64,000 nt of DNA from Rostrohypoxylon terebratum. Taxonomy: Eukaryota > Ascomycota > Sordariomycetes > Xylariales > Hypoxylaceae. The stretch lies in assembly GCA_022497145.1 (NCBI GenBank), contig MU385884.1, forward strand, positions 62,001-126,000, given 5' to 3'. Of the stretch, positions 1-11,902 are shown in pieces. Made by a program: the position numbers and the translations under genes. A model generated the notes under the pieces. The model saw only the letters and a program-made list of their open reading frames with translations, had not been told where the DNA came from and searched no databases. Numbering within the stretch: position 1 is the first letter of the stretch; the number at the start of each line of letters is the position of its first letter.

Positions 1-501
1 CGATATATCGCTGAATGATTGGTATTCGGGTATCGGAGTGCGAATGCACGGGTGGCAGTCTCCCTCTCGCTCGGCCTCGAGCGCTGGAATTTCTCTATGA
101 TGGCTGGCATTGGCATCATATGACGGGTATAGCTTTTCGGCCGAATAGGGCTCGAGCATGGCGTGACCAGTCCCCGGCCAGGACAGGCGCCGAGCAATTG
201 TTATCATTGTTAGCTCTTCTTGGCTGTCTTGGGTTGAAATATAGCGCCGGAGAGTGGACAATCACCGGGTTCTGGGTCCACACGTACATCGTCGTGTTAC
301 GTCGTATACTCAACTCAAAGGAGATGATGGTATCTAGTAGGTTATACTAATAGATGTGGATAAGCATAGAACTGGATACGTAAATTTCCCATTTCATCTT
401 CATCGACCATATAATATTAGGAATTGATTTAGGTACCTAATAATGAATTGGGTGAAATTCTAACGTAACACGTTGGTTCCGAACAGCCTTAGCTGCCTTG
501 G

Positions 502-523
502 TTTTTTTTTTTTTTTTTTTTTT
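502..523. repeat. T homopolymer, 22 bases
   Basis: An uninterrupted run of T in intergenic DNA. It is probably slippage-prone and has no evident function. Confidence 0.9.
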
Positions 524-1107
524 AATTATATGAAGCTTTCACCGAAGTCCCCCTTCTGGTCATTTCTGACTTGGAATATCCAACTAAGGATCACGATCTA
601 GCTTAAGCTCTCCTTTTCGTCAAGGTGCTTACCAATAGGTAGGTAGGCAGGTACCTATTATTATCTATCTCAAATCCATATAGAGAAGGTTGCGGACATT
701 TCATATGGCTTAAGCCTGCAACACTTGTTAGTCTTGAACTCGGTGTCCCGTGTTCAATGAAGTAGACGGTGTGCGATGAGGAGAGAGCACCACGCGTCAA
801 TTCGCTGAATACGTCAGTCTACATCATCTCGCACGCAATGTCACTACCTAATATCTGGCCTCGTAAAAGTTGATCTTCGGAAAGGTACGATAGGTAGTCG
901 GCAAAATATACCCAGGTGGGCAATTTGCCATTTGTTATCTCGCAAGGCTTCTCAGTACTATACAAGCTATCGTGCGAATGGGTGCGCAGGGTCTCCAGGG
1001 CTGTTTTTTTTTCTTCTTTTTACCGAGTACCTACCTAAGTACCTAAGGCTACCTACTAGGTAGTAGGTAGCTGGTCGCTGTTACACGCTGAGGTAGAGTG
1101 CTAATGA

Positions 1108-1146
1108 GGTACAGGTATAGGTATAGGTAGGTACAGGTACAGGTAT
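1108..1146. repeat. tandem GGTACA/GGTATA hexamers
   Basis: About six imperfect hexamer units (ggtaca, ggtata, ggtata, ggtagg, tacagg, tacagg). This is one of the places where the TAGGTA word that pervades the intergenic DNA has become a local tandem array. Confidence 0.75.
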
Positions 1147-1257
1147 CTAATAATCTACTACTACGCAGTATGTCATACTGGAAGTTGACAGCCCTGGAGC
1201 AGAAACAGGTTACCAACCTGGTGGTACTTACAGGCACCCAGGTGGTTGTGATTGGCC

Positions 1258-1284
1258 AGGTGTGCTGGGTGTGCTGGGTGTGCT
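1258..1284. repeat. three 9-base units GGTGTGCTG
   Basis: Three exact or near-exact copies of a 9-base unit stand head to tail in intergenic DNA. An open frame crossing them translates as a Cys-Ala-Gly repeat and is judged spurious. Confidence 0.8.
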
Positions 1285-1556
1285 GTACATAAGCATGAGG
1301 AGGCGAGGAGGCAAGGAGACAGGTTTTCAAAGTCCTTATTGACGTCATATCAGCAAGCTCATCATGCCTTGTTTTTCACCAACCATCGGAGGTCATCATG
1401 GGCGTCTCCTCAAAAAACTAGAATAGCGAGTGGAAATCCCATATCCAGTGTCTAGTATTTAATATCTAGTATACTAGGTAGGTAGTTACCTAGAATCCTA
1501 GATCACAATCAGACTAGAAATAATTGAGCTTCCTTTCCTGACCAATTTGCCGAATA

Positions 1557-3234
1557 ATGGAAATTAATCTTCCTGGCATCGTCGACGCCGCAATGCCGAA
1601 CCGTGGCGACAGGAATATTGGAATTATTTCATCCGGTAACGGTCTGAACCATAATGATCCCGGATTCTTATCCAATGACTTCCCCCATCCACCACCCAAG
1701 TTATACATCACAGCCGAAAGTGACGATTTCGACTTGGTAACACTCAATGATTGGAGAGACGAGGGCTTCAATGTCGAGTATATCCCTATGGGTAACGGGG
1801 GCAACGAATACCGAACCAAGATAGAATCGTTGAGTAGGGCTGATATGGGCCCTTGTGAAACTTTTGGGATAGTCGGTATGCTCTCGTATAGATGTATTTA
1901 CCTACCTATTCGACATATTCTTACCTAGTACTTAACATGTAGCGTATGGCGACGCCGCCAGTTTCTGCCTCGAGCACTTCCACATACTGGACAACAACCC
2001 CGAGTTCCGCCTCGGTTGTCTCATCGCCTACTATCCTACCCGCATCCCAGATCCACGAACCAGATTTCCCGGTGGCATTCATGTCCTGGTGCATCTCGCT
2101 AGCGGGGAGGCTGTCGGCATCGTGAAACAGACACAAGTAGTGGGAATTCAAGGGAAGAAAAGGGTGTCCCAGAGAACCATCGATCGAGGCAAAGGCGCTG
2201 GCGGCACGTTGCAAATGTCGTATCCGAGCTACGCCTACAGCGCTACACCCGGCTTCGCAGAGCACGATTTGGACGAATTTGACAGAGTCAGCGCGGAGCT
2301 CAGTTGGAGTAGAAGCTTGAATGCCGTGAACAGGGCCTTTCGTAAAGATGTGGACCTGGAGAACACTGTTGAACAGAACGTCGAAAGTACGTGGCTGAAA
2401 CATCGTCTACTCTCGATACCTAGGTCCTACCTTCATTTCATTCGGCGAACCGGATGGACAACAAGATGTTGACTTGGACTCGCTGACAACACGTACCTAG
2501 GTAAATTTTACATGCGCGATCTGAAGCAGACTTTGTCTACTTACTCAGCTCACAAGAGCCCTCACGTAACCTATGTTCCTACTCTGACAGGGGGCATCGG
2601 TACCGAAGAGCTGCAGCGGTTTTATTCCGAGTTCTTTCTCGACCGGAACCCTCCCTCTATGAAACTGACCCTGCTTTCGCGTACAGTCGGTGCCGACCGC
2701 GTGGTGGACGAGCTGCATATCGCGTTCAAGCACACCCAAGAAATGCCCTGGATTCTCCCAGGAGTGCCGCCCACGAATAAGAGAGTCGAAGTCCTGGCAG
2801 TGAGCATCGTGACTTTGCGCGGAGGGCGGTTATATCACGAGCATATTTATTGGGACCAAGCGAGCGTGCTGGTGCAAACTGGCCTGCTAGACCCAAAAGT
2901 GGTACCGACGAAGGCGGGCGAAGAGGGGCTCAAGCGGCTACCGGTGGTAGGTAAGGAGGCGGCTAGGCGTGTGCTGAGTGGTTATGATGAAGATGACGAG
3001 GGTGAAGCTACGAACCAACTAATAGAAGAGTGGAATGACGACCTCGATGACGACGCCCTCGACAAAGAAACAAGCACGACTAACAAGGATGGCAATGCTG
3101 ATGGTAATGCTGGTGGCAAGATAGCAGAAGAAGCCAAGAAAGATGAGAAACCGGCGGTTTCGAAGGATAGCGAGCCCGAGAAAGAAGCCCCAGATCAGCC
3201 ACCCGTCGAAGACGAGAATCCCGAGGCCGAGTAG
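1557..3234 (+). CDS. dienelactone hydrolase-like / SnoaL-like (NTF2 fold) fusion protein
   Basis: Three exons (1557-1875, 1943-2386, 2501-3234) give 498 residues. The phases join cleanly: G|CG restores Ala107 and A|GT restores Ser255. The N-terminal half resembles the alpha/beta-hydrolase part of fungal carboxymethylenebutenolidase-like proteins, but the nucleophile-elbow region reads A-Y-G-D-A-A (residues 107-112) rather than G-x-C/S-x-G, so catalysis is doubtful. Residues about 256-400 carry a SnoaL-like region with the blocks YVPTLTGGIG, EMPWILPGVPPTNK and YHEHIYWDQASVL, typical of this fungal family. From about residue 414 a disordered, Asp/Glu/Lys-rich tail runs to the stop. The family assignment is recalled from the sequence pattern. 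The substrate is unknown. No clustered partner genes adjoin it, although an MFS carrier lies 2.4 kb downstream on the same strand. Confidence 0.82.
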
Positions 3235-5639
3235 CGGGACGCAAGCACATGTGACGAAACCTCGACATTTCCTCCTAGTATCACCATCTAATCTTCAAGG
3301 TTATTTCCCATTCTCATTTGCTATATGCTGTAATCATGTTATATAAATCAGAAATGTTGAAAGGTCTTCTGTGGTTCAGGTTTGAGCTCGATCTTATGTC
3401 CCCAATCTGTTCAAGTCAAATCCCGGGTTCGTTCTCTGGAGAGGTTTTTTTTTTTCTTTTTTTCTTTCTTTCTTTTTGCTGGTGCCACTTGTCACGAGTT
3501 CCAGACATCCGGGTAGGGCAGAAATTAGGATCTCATGGCGGCTTACTATTACTACTAGTAGTACCCAGAGACACGATCGGTGCGTCGACGATGCCGACTA
3601 CCGATCAGCCAATCTGGCTACGTCTAAGGATCAGACGCCAAGGTTTATGTATAGCCACCTGCGGACCTATGAAGTTGAATATCTGGATATGATTTTTCTC
3701 AAGGGAAACAAGAACTGGTCACTTGGAACAGCGAACAGCATAGCAAGTGAAACATCCGTCGACTACACTAATTCAGCTATCATCAATCTCTTTGAATTTA
3801 TAATGGATAGGTTACTAGACTCTAACCTAGTAGTAACTCTTTGGTCATCGCAGATCAGACTTGACGACGCCTTGCCGAAGCTATCAAATCAGATCAGATT
3901 GTAGCTGATGTCCGTCTTGAAGCTTTCCTAATAAACCAACATAACAACGGGGACGGGACAGGTTCATAGGTCAACATCTCGTTCTAGAACGCTAAAGATA
4001 TACATATGTGACCTTGGGTGCTCGGGGTCGTTGGCGTGGGGTAAGGAAGAACAGAGGCGAAACAAAGGCGACAATGCCATTGATTGCCGTGTCCGAGCCC
4101 GTGCTACATAGTATGTAGATCAAATCTGTCTACACATGTTATACGGGTAGTATATCTAGTATCTACAGAGTATATGGCACATAATTCCTTCTACTACCTA
4201 CTACTTAGTACCACAGTCTACAGTACCACTTAGACCGTGTTTCATGAAGTGGAACGTAATCCATTCAACTCCATTGAATTCCCATTTATTGTTGTATCGT
4301 AACGTCTATCTACCGAGGTGGAGTGGTGGAGTGGCATTTACTTGCAGTAGCGCATCGTACCAGGCGTATACCAGGCGTACCAGGGGTCCTACACAGTACG
4401 GGTCCCGGTAAAGGGGGTTGGCCAATCGGGATTTATGAGCGTCTCCATCGTCGTGGGAATGCCCAGTACCGATTGTTTCAGCCTCTCGAATCTACGACGA
4501 AGTAGCCTTTGAAAATGTTTCCAGCTCGATCGCGCGTCGCGAAACCCTTCGTCGAGTATTGTGTTAGTACTGTGAGTTGTGAGCACAGAATCAGTTATTT
4601 GTCATTTGTCATTGCTAATGAAGCAAGAGATCATACACGATGAACGAGCTGCCTCGTCCCAACCAAACACACAGAGACGTCCAAGATACTTAGTGAGTGG
4701 GATTCCCCATCACGACCTGTCCGAGACAGGATAATTCCCGATCAGGGCCGTTTATCGAACGAATCTAGATTCGAAACAAGTTCGACTCTTTTATTTTTTT
4801 GGTCAAGAACTAAAGTAGACTGGTGCCGTGTTGATTCGAGCCGGATCGACAGGGGCTTGTCAGTTTCCGACTGAATTGTCATGTGGGATGCTGTTTTATC
4901 ATCCTGGTGATCGACGGTCGAGTCCCGCCCGCGCGCTTGAGACGACAACTGCGTACTATGTAAGACGAGCCAGAGAGGACGGAACACTCAAGATGAAGAT
5001 CAATCGCAATAGCCCAGAACAAACCCCATCGGAATCGTGGGATCGTGGGCGCGCTTCTCCATATCCGACTGGCTCATCCCTTCTGACAGGTACTCGATAT
5101 CTGTGTGTATATCCTCGTATATCCGTGTATATCTGTGTGTATAGCGCATAGCTACCTACCCAAGACCTAGGTAGGTATCTGTGCAAACAGGATGGACAAT
5201 AGATTCCCCATCGTTCGCAATGAGCGAACCGGGAAGACGCGACCCCTGGTCCTGCGACGTCTTCATGCTCTCGTCCATCTGATGATCAACAGCTCGACCG
5301 CAGGGAGTCGGTGATAATCAGGTCGACTATCGCATCGAACGCGCGATGTTCGTTACTAGGTAGGTAACTACCCTTCATGCCAGGGTTCTCGAAAGATAAG
5401 TACCTATGTCTGAATATCACCAATTCGGATATAATAGTTTATCTTCTCGTCGTCCCTTTCCTTTCCTTTCCTTTTGTTCTTCATCCATCCCACTGGATAC
5501 TGCCGGCAGTATCTATCTTTCATTCTCTTTAATCCTTCTTTTTCGATTCATCCGGGTGTGTTTAATAGATATTACTTTTTTTTTCTTTTAATTTTTTCCC
5601 TCTCAATTCTATCCTTCCTTCTCAGTCTCCTTCGGCGCA
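3235..5639. other. intergenic, no supported gene
   Basis: The open frames here (for example about 3318-3904 and 4742-5186) have no domain, no codon pattern and no consistent splice signals. Visible items are pyrimidine tracts (about 3445-3475 and 5450-5600), TAGGTA words near 5150-5180 and 5360, and a short TATC/GTGTATA repeat around 5095-5145. The pyrimidine-rich 5450-5639 is probably the promoter and leader of the MFS gene that starts at 5640. Confidence 0.6.
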
Positions 5640-7509
5640 ATGGGTATCGGAGTATTAGAGGATCGTTACCTAGACAGGCCTCCAGGAACGTCCAAGCTTG
5701 GCGAAGACGATCAGAAGCCGGTAGTCGATTCAGGTGGGTTTTTGGCATTGCATTGTTCCGTTTATCATCGTCTCGTAGCTGATCGATTACCTATCTAGCA
5801 AGCACCAGCGAGCTGAAGAAGGATGGGGATATTATCCTCGTTCCGCAACCGAGCGACTCGCCAAACGACCCGCTCAACGTTCGTACTTCTAAGGCCTAAA
5901 AGAGAGAAGCTATGGCTGGGCTAACCCATGGACACAGTGGTCGCCGATGAGGAAAAACGCGATCATGATCATTCTCGCGTTCAGTTCTGGCGTCACAACC
6001 TCGTAAGTCAACTAACCGCCATTACACCTGGTTGGTACCTTAGGTATGCAAGCGACCTAACAAGCGTAGATTGGGTCCTATGATCTCTCCAGGCTTGGTG
6101 ATCATCAGTCAGCAGTTCAAGGTCGACCCCGATACGGTCTCTACTTTCATGGTCGGCTCTATCCTTCTCTTTACCGGAGTAATTACTTTTTTCACCGCTT
6201 CCGGAGCGAACGTTTGGGGAAAGAGGCCGTTCTTCGTGATATCCACGGTCTTGTTGCTGATCTCGAACGTTTGGGGTACCTTTGCCGATGTAAGTAAACC
6301 TACCTAGGTCCTTGGTAGAGCAAAGGCGTACGTTTTTTTTTCCTTCTTTGATGTTAATGAAATCGATAGTCTTTCCCCTCGTTGGCCGCCATGCGAATCT
6401 TCCAAGGCATTGCATCAGCCCCGTTGGAGACATTGGTCACTTCTACAGTTTCCGATCTATTCTTCGTCCATCAGCGAGGATTGCGTCTTTCGTTGTGGGG
6501 TCTCATGTTGGGAACGGGTGTCCTGTTGGGCCAGATCATCTCTGGCTTCATAATAGAGTCGATGGGTATCTCCGGAACCTTTGCTATAAGCGCGCTTATC
6601 TTCTGCCTGATCTTGCCCCTGATGTACTTTGTCGTCGTCGAAACTACATATACAAAGCCGCGAGGCCCCGGTAGCGTCGTTGACCTGCGTCCGGAGTCTC
6701 GTGCGTCGTCGATAGACGACCTGAAAAAAGATCTGAAGGGTGATGACCCGGCCACTGAACCTAAGGAGAGCTATAAGAGCCAGCTTCGTCTTTTCCGCGG
6801 TCGTCTATCTGATGAATCCTTCTGGAAGGGCGTCGTCAAACCATTCCCTCTGATCATGTTCCCCGCAGTCATTTTCTCGACTCTCGTCTACGCCTCTTTC
6901 TTCTGCTGGCTGCTGATGATCGGAGTTTTGTCTGTCAACATCTTCTCCGCGCCTCCGTATAACCTCAACCCTGCTCAGATCGGACTTACCAATATCCCCT
7001 TAGCGATTGGCGCCCTGATCTTCTCTCCGATCTCTGGGTGGATGGCTGATGCTGTGCCAGTTTGGATGGCAAAAAGAAACAATGGCATTTTCGAGCCAGA
7101 ATTCCGACTTGTGCTTATGGTGATTGCCATTCCCCTTTCGACAGCGGGATTTATCGGATTCGGCACGTCAGCCTCCAAGGGCTTGCCTCTTCCCTGGTGT
7201 CTTGTGTGGATCACTATGCACTCGATCGCCGTCCCCTTCGCCTCTCAAGCCTCGATTAGCTACGTCATCGATTGCCATACCAAAGATGCCAACCAGGCCT
7301 TCGTGACCATCAACTTCGTCAAGGCGCTCTTGAGCTTCGTGGCCTCCACTATCGGGAATGGCCTGCTTGCTAAATTCGGACCCGAGACCCTCTTCACGGG
7401 GATCGCCATGTTGAATCTGGGAATCAGCTTGCTTACCATTCCCAGCTACATTTACGGCAAGAGGTTGAGGAGCTGGGTAGCTAGGAGCGACTGGGCGCAG
7501 AAGATTTAG
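5640..7509 (+). CDS. MFS transporter, DHA1-type (drug/polyamine H+ antiporter-like)
   Basis: Five exons (5640-5733, 5799-5878, 5938-6002, 6070-6289, 6370-7509) encode 532 residues. The start ATG follows a pyrimidine-rich leader. The N-terminal cytoplasmic segment ends in the D-P-L-N-W-S element seen before the first membrane helix of fungal DHA1 carriers. About twelve hydrophobic helices follow, with a central loop rich in charged residues (around R-P-E-S-R-A-S-S) between the two six-helix halves. It should sit in the plasma membrane and export small organic cations or xenobiotics, but the substrate cannot be read from the sequence. The fourth intron contains the dispersed motif cctacctaggt. 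No biosynthetic genes adjoin it, so a specific secondary-metabolite role is not supported. Confidence 0.9.
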
Positions 7510-8093
7510 GTGTTCGGATAAACTTGGGAAATGATGAATTGGTGGCGTTTTGCTTCAGGTCAGTATCATGGAAAACTCCTTTACGATGAACTATTTGGAC
7601 CCGTATTACACAGGTATGTCAAAGAGAAGGATCACGGTCGCCTGCTACGGACAGCGTGCCTTTCTTATGTTACATACCTAGATGACGGAACTTCTCTAAT
7701 CGACATCTGCTATAATAACCTTCTAGAACAAGTTTCCTACTAGTAGCCTCATCCTCGGAGCATAACTAGGTGAGTTAGTATACCTCCATGGGGTGAATAT
7801 GTCATATTCCAGAGATGGCAGTAACTTCACGCATCTTTAGGTCCATAGTACTCAGTACTCGTCCTAGGGTCTTGATTATCTGGGCCTTGTTCACGTCGCT
7901 GGCAGTTGCCTTTGGGGCGATGAGAGACGCCAGTCAGGCCAACAGTACCTAGGTAGGTAAGTCTTCATACACATTTTTAAGGATTGACGTCGTGTCTCAT
8001 TAGATGTATGTACTTTCATCTTTGTACGTGTAAGTACCTAGTAGGTAGGTGCCTACGTCTGTCTTTTCCCCAACCTTCTAATCCCAAAGATCT
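7510..8093. other. intergenic, no supported gene
   Basis: This is the 3' flank of the MFS gene. Only short spurious frames are present. TAGGTA/CCTAGG words occur near 7950 and 8035-8055. The region may hold the 3' ends of two converging transcripts if the Cys-rich gene on the minus strand is real. Confidence 0.55.
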
Positions 8094-8408
8094 CTAAGCT
8101 TCTTGGGTCTTTCTCCTACTCTGTCCATGCGCCCTGTGTCGCCGCGGGTTCAACCTATTCTGCTCTCCACAGTCACCGCAGAGAGATGAACCTTCTTCAC
8201 GATCAAGTTTGCACTTACACGTACACTTGCAGCCGTGGTACGTCGACTCGTTTTTCCCCCAGAGTTCAACGCGCTCGCAGACAAGACAGAGGGTCGGCGT
8301 CGAGGTTTCTATGCTTGGCTTGAGATCAGGGTTGTAGTAATGGTCGGGTTCTTGGGCATGGCTGTGACATTGGCAGTGTTGACAAGCGCATGGGCGGCGA
8401 TGAGACAT
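8094..8408 (-). CDS. small Cys-rich hypothetical protein (104 aa)
   Basis: A single open frame with an ATG at 8408 and a stop at 8094. It is unusually rich in paired cysteines: C-A-C-Q-H-C-Q-C-H near the N-terminus, C-L-V-C in the middle, C-K-C-T-C-K-C, then C-G-D-C-G. There is no signal peptide or membrane segment, and the C-terminus is basic. Such CxC/CxxC spacing suggests metal (zinc) binding. I do not recognise the family with certainty. Against it, the opposite strand also has an open frame of 63 codons, and no TATA or leader signal was identified. For it, the density and spacing of Cys would be odd in random translation. Confidence 0.45.
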   Translation of the reverse strand: MSHRRPCACQHCQCHSHAQEPDHYYNPDLKPSIETSTPTLCLVCERVELWGKNESTYHGCKCTCKCKLDREEGSSLCGDCGEQNRLNPRRHRAHGQSRRKTQEA

Positions 8409-9019
8409 TATCGAAGACTTAAGTAGGGACCTAGTGGGTATGAGTTTTATAGGTTGCTATAACGTTGTAGAGGTAGATAGTTTTGTTAGTGTTTAAAATG
8501 TAGGACACAACCTGCTTTTGTAAGCTGGAGACTGTAGAAAGAGTGGTCGACGGCATCTTCGACGGGGAAGATAGACATTATAGCCCCTTCAATTAGATCT
8601 GGCAGCTTTGTCAAACCTGACTTGAAAGATCCTAGGTGCCTATTTATAGTGCATTGTTTCGAACCCTTTCGTGTAGACATCTGCACAAAGAAATATATTA
8701 AGACACAAGGCGAGTAAACTCAGTAGTAACTCATACGTCACGAGTTGAGCCCGGCTCAGCAATATCACGGAAGTAGGACGTAGGTACCTATTCAGTTTAC
8801 CTTTGACATGCCTGATTTGTTGCGAAAATTGGTAATGCTATGCAAATGCAGCCAACCTATCCATCATAAGGGTATCCGACTATAACCCCCGAACCCCCTA
8901 GACCCTCCTCTCCCTCCCCTAGCCATAGCACAACTCCGATACAAAACTCCAACCCTCAATATGGGTACCTAATTAGAAAAAAAAACCCCATTTCTTGACG
9001 ATGGTCGGATCCATTCGAT
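8409..9019. other. intergenic, no supported gene
   Basis: The spacer lies between the Cys-rich frame and the 3' end of the Yvc1-like gene. C-rich and A-rich runs occur near 8885-8990. No coding signal was seen. A likely 3' untranslated region for the channel gene lies just left of 9020. Confidence 0.55.
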
Positions 9020-10873
9020 CTAAAGTAGGCTCTCGCTTTCAGCCTTGGTATTAAGGCCGTTGGTGAGATTCGTAAGAAGCGCCTTGAGTTGTTCCACTTC
9101 GTCTCTCAGCTTCCTAACCTCGAGTACAGCTGGATCGTCTTCAACATTGGCTTTACTCTCGGCGACCTTCTTTGTCCAACCTTCGCCTTCGAAATCAACT
9201 TCTGCCGCCATTTGCTCCCACTCTTCTTCGGTATCGTCGTCTTCCTCTCCTCTTGTCCTATTACGCCGGATCTCCCTTGCTACCCTGACTTCAAATAAGG
9301 CAGAGCAGAAAAGCAGTGGGAAGTAAATGATGCCCATCACAATATCATTAAGGCGCTCATACTGCTCTTTGGGCATCCACCATTCGAAGGGGATGACCAA
9401 AAGGAAGATCTCAATTAGATTGAAAGGAGCAATGAAAACGTTCTCATCGGGCGCTCGTACAAACTGCATGGTCTTTTGGGAGAACAGTGCGAGGAACTCA
9501 TCGTCCGCGTTGTCGTAGATGTCCCCGTAAGCGCTATTGTAGAGTGCAATGAGCACATTGAGGAGAATAACCATCACAACAAAGGTGAAGAGATAATAGA
9601 GGATGATTCCAAATGGCGGGCTGAAGCGCTCAAATCCACTAAAATCCGGACTCTGCATAATAGCATTAGCCATCGCTTGAAGGATGAAAACCGTATCTTC
9701 CCCGGCCATATCGTCGGCATAGTCCATTCCGATGAAGGCCTGGAGAAAGCCGATGATTACGACAACCAACAAGGCAAAAAATATGATACTCTCTTTCATC
9801 ATCACCTTGACTACAACGAGCATCGCGCCGAAGAAACGGAAGGAGTCGAGGTATAGCAGCAGACGAGCCCAAAACATAGGCGCGGTGAATGCGAGAAAGT
9901 TATAGGATAGTTGGTTGAACTTCTGACGGGCGTCCACATCATCGGGTGAATGGGAGTATGCAACTAGGCGCATGGCAAGCGATACCATGAGTAGGGAGTA
10001 TAGTGCATTATTGAATGCATTCCAAAAGCTAAGAATATGGTAACCGGCTTTGTACAACTTAGTGAGCTCGTCGAATATGAAGCCGATGGTGAAGACGTAG
10101 AGAAGAATCTCGACAAGGTCTAGATCACCACCGGGGTTAATGGTGTTGATCGCGCCAGTGTAGAGAGCGAGGTAGACGATAGAGGTAATTAACTGGAAGG
10201 CATTCTGATACATGGGAGCTCTCATTCGATCAGGATCAAGATGCGGGAGGAATAGGGTATTGTCGCGATCCTTGTAGTCGACGAAGCTAGAAGGATCATT
10301 CTCATCCTGAACGAGCCACCCCTTCCATAGATAATTGATACACTTCTGATAACCAGAAGAACCAATCACACGGAGAGCATGTAAATCGACTGCTTTCTCG
10401 ATAACATTGACAGGAGGGGTGGCCTCGCCGTCGACAACGATTGAATATCGCTTTAGCAAAACCGACTGTAGCAGGTAGGGTATATCCTCTTCAGCCTCGA
10501 TGATCTGCTTTGCAATGACCTCGCAAGCAACTGCGCGGACTTGATGTAGCGTGGCATCCCAGAGTTCGACCAAAGCCTGATGCTGAAACCATCGCTTAAC
10601 CACCAAGAGGCAGAAAACCACGCACGAACGATGTTCCGCACCGCCAGCTTCTTTGGCAGCTTGGATAACTTTGGGCGTGATTACTCTGCTATGAGATTGA
10701 GTGATGCGCTCTTCTTCGAGTTCGCAAGGTACACATTGTTCGATGAGGTAACGTAAACGGAGGGCAATCTTGGTAACTTCGGGTGCGGGAATGGCGGACT
10801 CGAGCGAATCTTCACGATGGATGGGGAGGACTTCATATCGGATAGTCCGACGTCTGTTAGCCCAGAAACTCAT
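9020..10873 (-). CDS. yvc1: Yvc1/TRP-type vacuolar cation (calcium) channel
   Basis: An uninterrupted frame of 617 residues begins at an ATG with no good upstream alternative. The cytoplasmic N-terminal third (1-220) is followed by hydrophobic helices at about 224-244, 255-275, 288-305, 322-342, 350-378 and 421-447. The pore region lies between the last two, and the final helix carries LLNVLIALYNSAYGDI, the characteristic end of fungal TRP channels. Two more hydrophobic stretches follow (about 480-525). The tail then has an acidic patch E-E-D-D-D-T-E-E-E (543-551), comparable in place to the acidic cluster of yeast Yvc1, and a predicted coiled coil (about 580-608). Yeast Yvc1 (about 675 aa) releases Ca2+ from the vacuole on hypertonic shock. 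The lack of introns is notable beside its multi-exon neighbours. Confidence 0.9.
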   Translation of the reverse strand: MSFWANRRRTIRYEVLPIHREDSLESAIPAPEVTKIALRLRYLIEQCVPCELEEERITQSHSRVITPKVIQAAKEAGGAEHRSCVVFCLLVVKRWFQHQALVELWDATLHQVRAVACEVIAKQIIEAEEDIPYLLQSVLLKRYSIVVDGEATPPVNVIEKAVDLHALRVIGSSGYQKCINYLWKGWLVQDENDPSSFVDYKDRDNTLFLPHLDPDRMRAPMYQNAFQLITSIVYLALYTGAINTINPGGDLDLVEILLYVFTIGFIFDELTKLYKAGYHILSFWNAFNNALYSLLMVSLAMRLVAYSHSPDDVDARQKFNQLSYNFLAFTAPMFWARLLLYLDSFRFFGAMLVVVKVMMKESIIFFALLVVVIIGFLQAFIGMDYADDMAGEDTVFILQAMANAIMQSPDFSGFERFSPPFGIILYYLFTFVVMVILLNVLIALYNSAYGDIYDNADDEFLALFSQKTMQFVRAPDENVFIAPFNLIEIFLLVIPFEWWMPKEQYERLNDIVMGIIYFPLLFCSALFEVRVAREIRRNRTRGEEDDDTEEEWEQMAAEVDFEGEGWTKKVAESKANVEDDPAVLEVRKLRDEVEQLKALLTNLTNGLNTKAESESLL

Positions 10874-11876
10874 GCTTCACCACTTTAACCAAACACGGTC
10901 CTACGATATATCGTATTCGATAATCGGGAGATCGAAGAAGAAGAAAAAATAATAAAAAATAATAAAAAATAGATCAAGACAATCCAAATTCAAAAGAAAA
11001 AGTGTTAAGTAGCAGCAAACACAAATTGAACTTGTCAACTACTTACGTCTACGACGATGTTCATGGACAGACCAATCATGGTGATTTCGCGAAGGGTGAC
11101 GATCCCATCCTAACAATTTCCTCCAATTGAACCTTCCCATGGTTGTTTCGAGCAAGAAACCGCGACAGATTCCCAAATATCGTCCTAGCTGCGCCTTAGC
11201 CGTGAATCGCAAGTGACTAGCTGTGACTAGTTATGGCCAATGCCAGATTTGGGGAAGGTATGCGCCGATTGCGACGATTTGCGACGATTGCGACAATTTG
11301 GTAGACTCTAAGAGAGCATTCGCAAGTTTCGATGTAAGAGGTTGGGAAGTCAAGAAGCCGAGATGAACAAAGAAAAGAAAGCAAAAAAAGAAAGAAGAGC
11401 TCAAATCGAAGTTAGAGAGTCTGCCCAGTGGCAGTGTGGTTACCTCAAGCTAGGGGTTACCTAGTAATAGTAGGTAGTTACCTAGGTCCTAGGGTCCTAG
11501 GTCCTAGAGAGAATACACTACGCCAATGTAGCGACGGCGCCATGCAATTTCCTTGATTTTGATTTTCACAAGTTCGCGATGCGATCTGGTTGGAGAATTG
11601 GAAACTCTCACAAGCGGCATGACGTTTATAGTGGGGTAGCTGTGTAACATTGACCTCGGACGTACTGTACGAAGTACCGATTCAAATATCTGGTCGTTTG
11701 AACCTGATAAGAACAAAAATATGCGAGTTATTAAGCTAGTACGATCTCCACAGTTATAACTTTGATACTTACCTAGTCCTATGTAGCATATTTATATTTA
11801 TGGCAAGTGATATCTAGTCCAATTGTTTTCTCCCGTTCCCTCACTTACACCTTCCCTTTCCCACTCCTCGAGTTAT

Positions 11877-11902
11877 CTGGGAGCTGGGAGCTGGGAGCTG
11901 GA
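11877..11902. repeat. tandem 7-base GGGAGCT repeat
   Basis: About three and a half head-to-tail copies of ctgggag in intergenic DNA, followed by diverged copies (gaaact, gggaac) to about 11930. Confidence 0.8.

Larger units (their letters stand above)
1..1556. other. gene-free left edge, repeat-rich
   Basis: No credible coding region was found. The short open frames here have no recognisable domain and lie over simple repeats. The stretch holds a 22-base T run, several TAGGTA/ACCTAC word clusters (about 640-660, 1025-1075, 1110-1150, 1470-1490) and two small tandem repeats listed separately. The last 100 bases are probably the promoter and 5' leader of the hydrolase/SnoaL gene. Confidence 0.6.

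Noticed and set aside
15..350. Open frame of 111 codons at the left edge
   Set aside because: No domain, an overlapping minus frame of similar quality and repeat-like surroundings.
3318..3904. Overlapping plus-strand frames after the hydrolase gene
   Set aside because: They begin in the 3' flank, cross a poly-T/CTTT tract and show no conserved motif.
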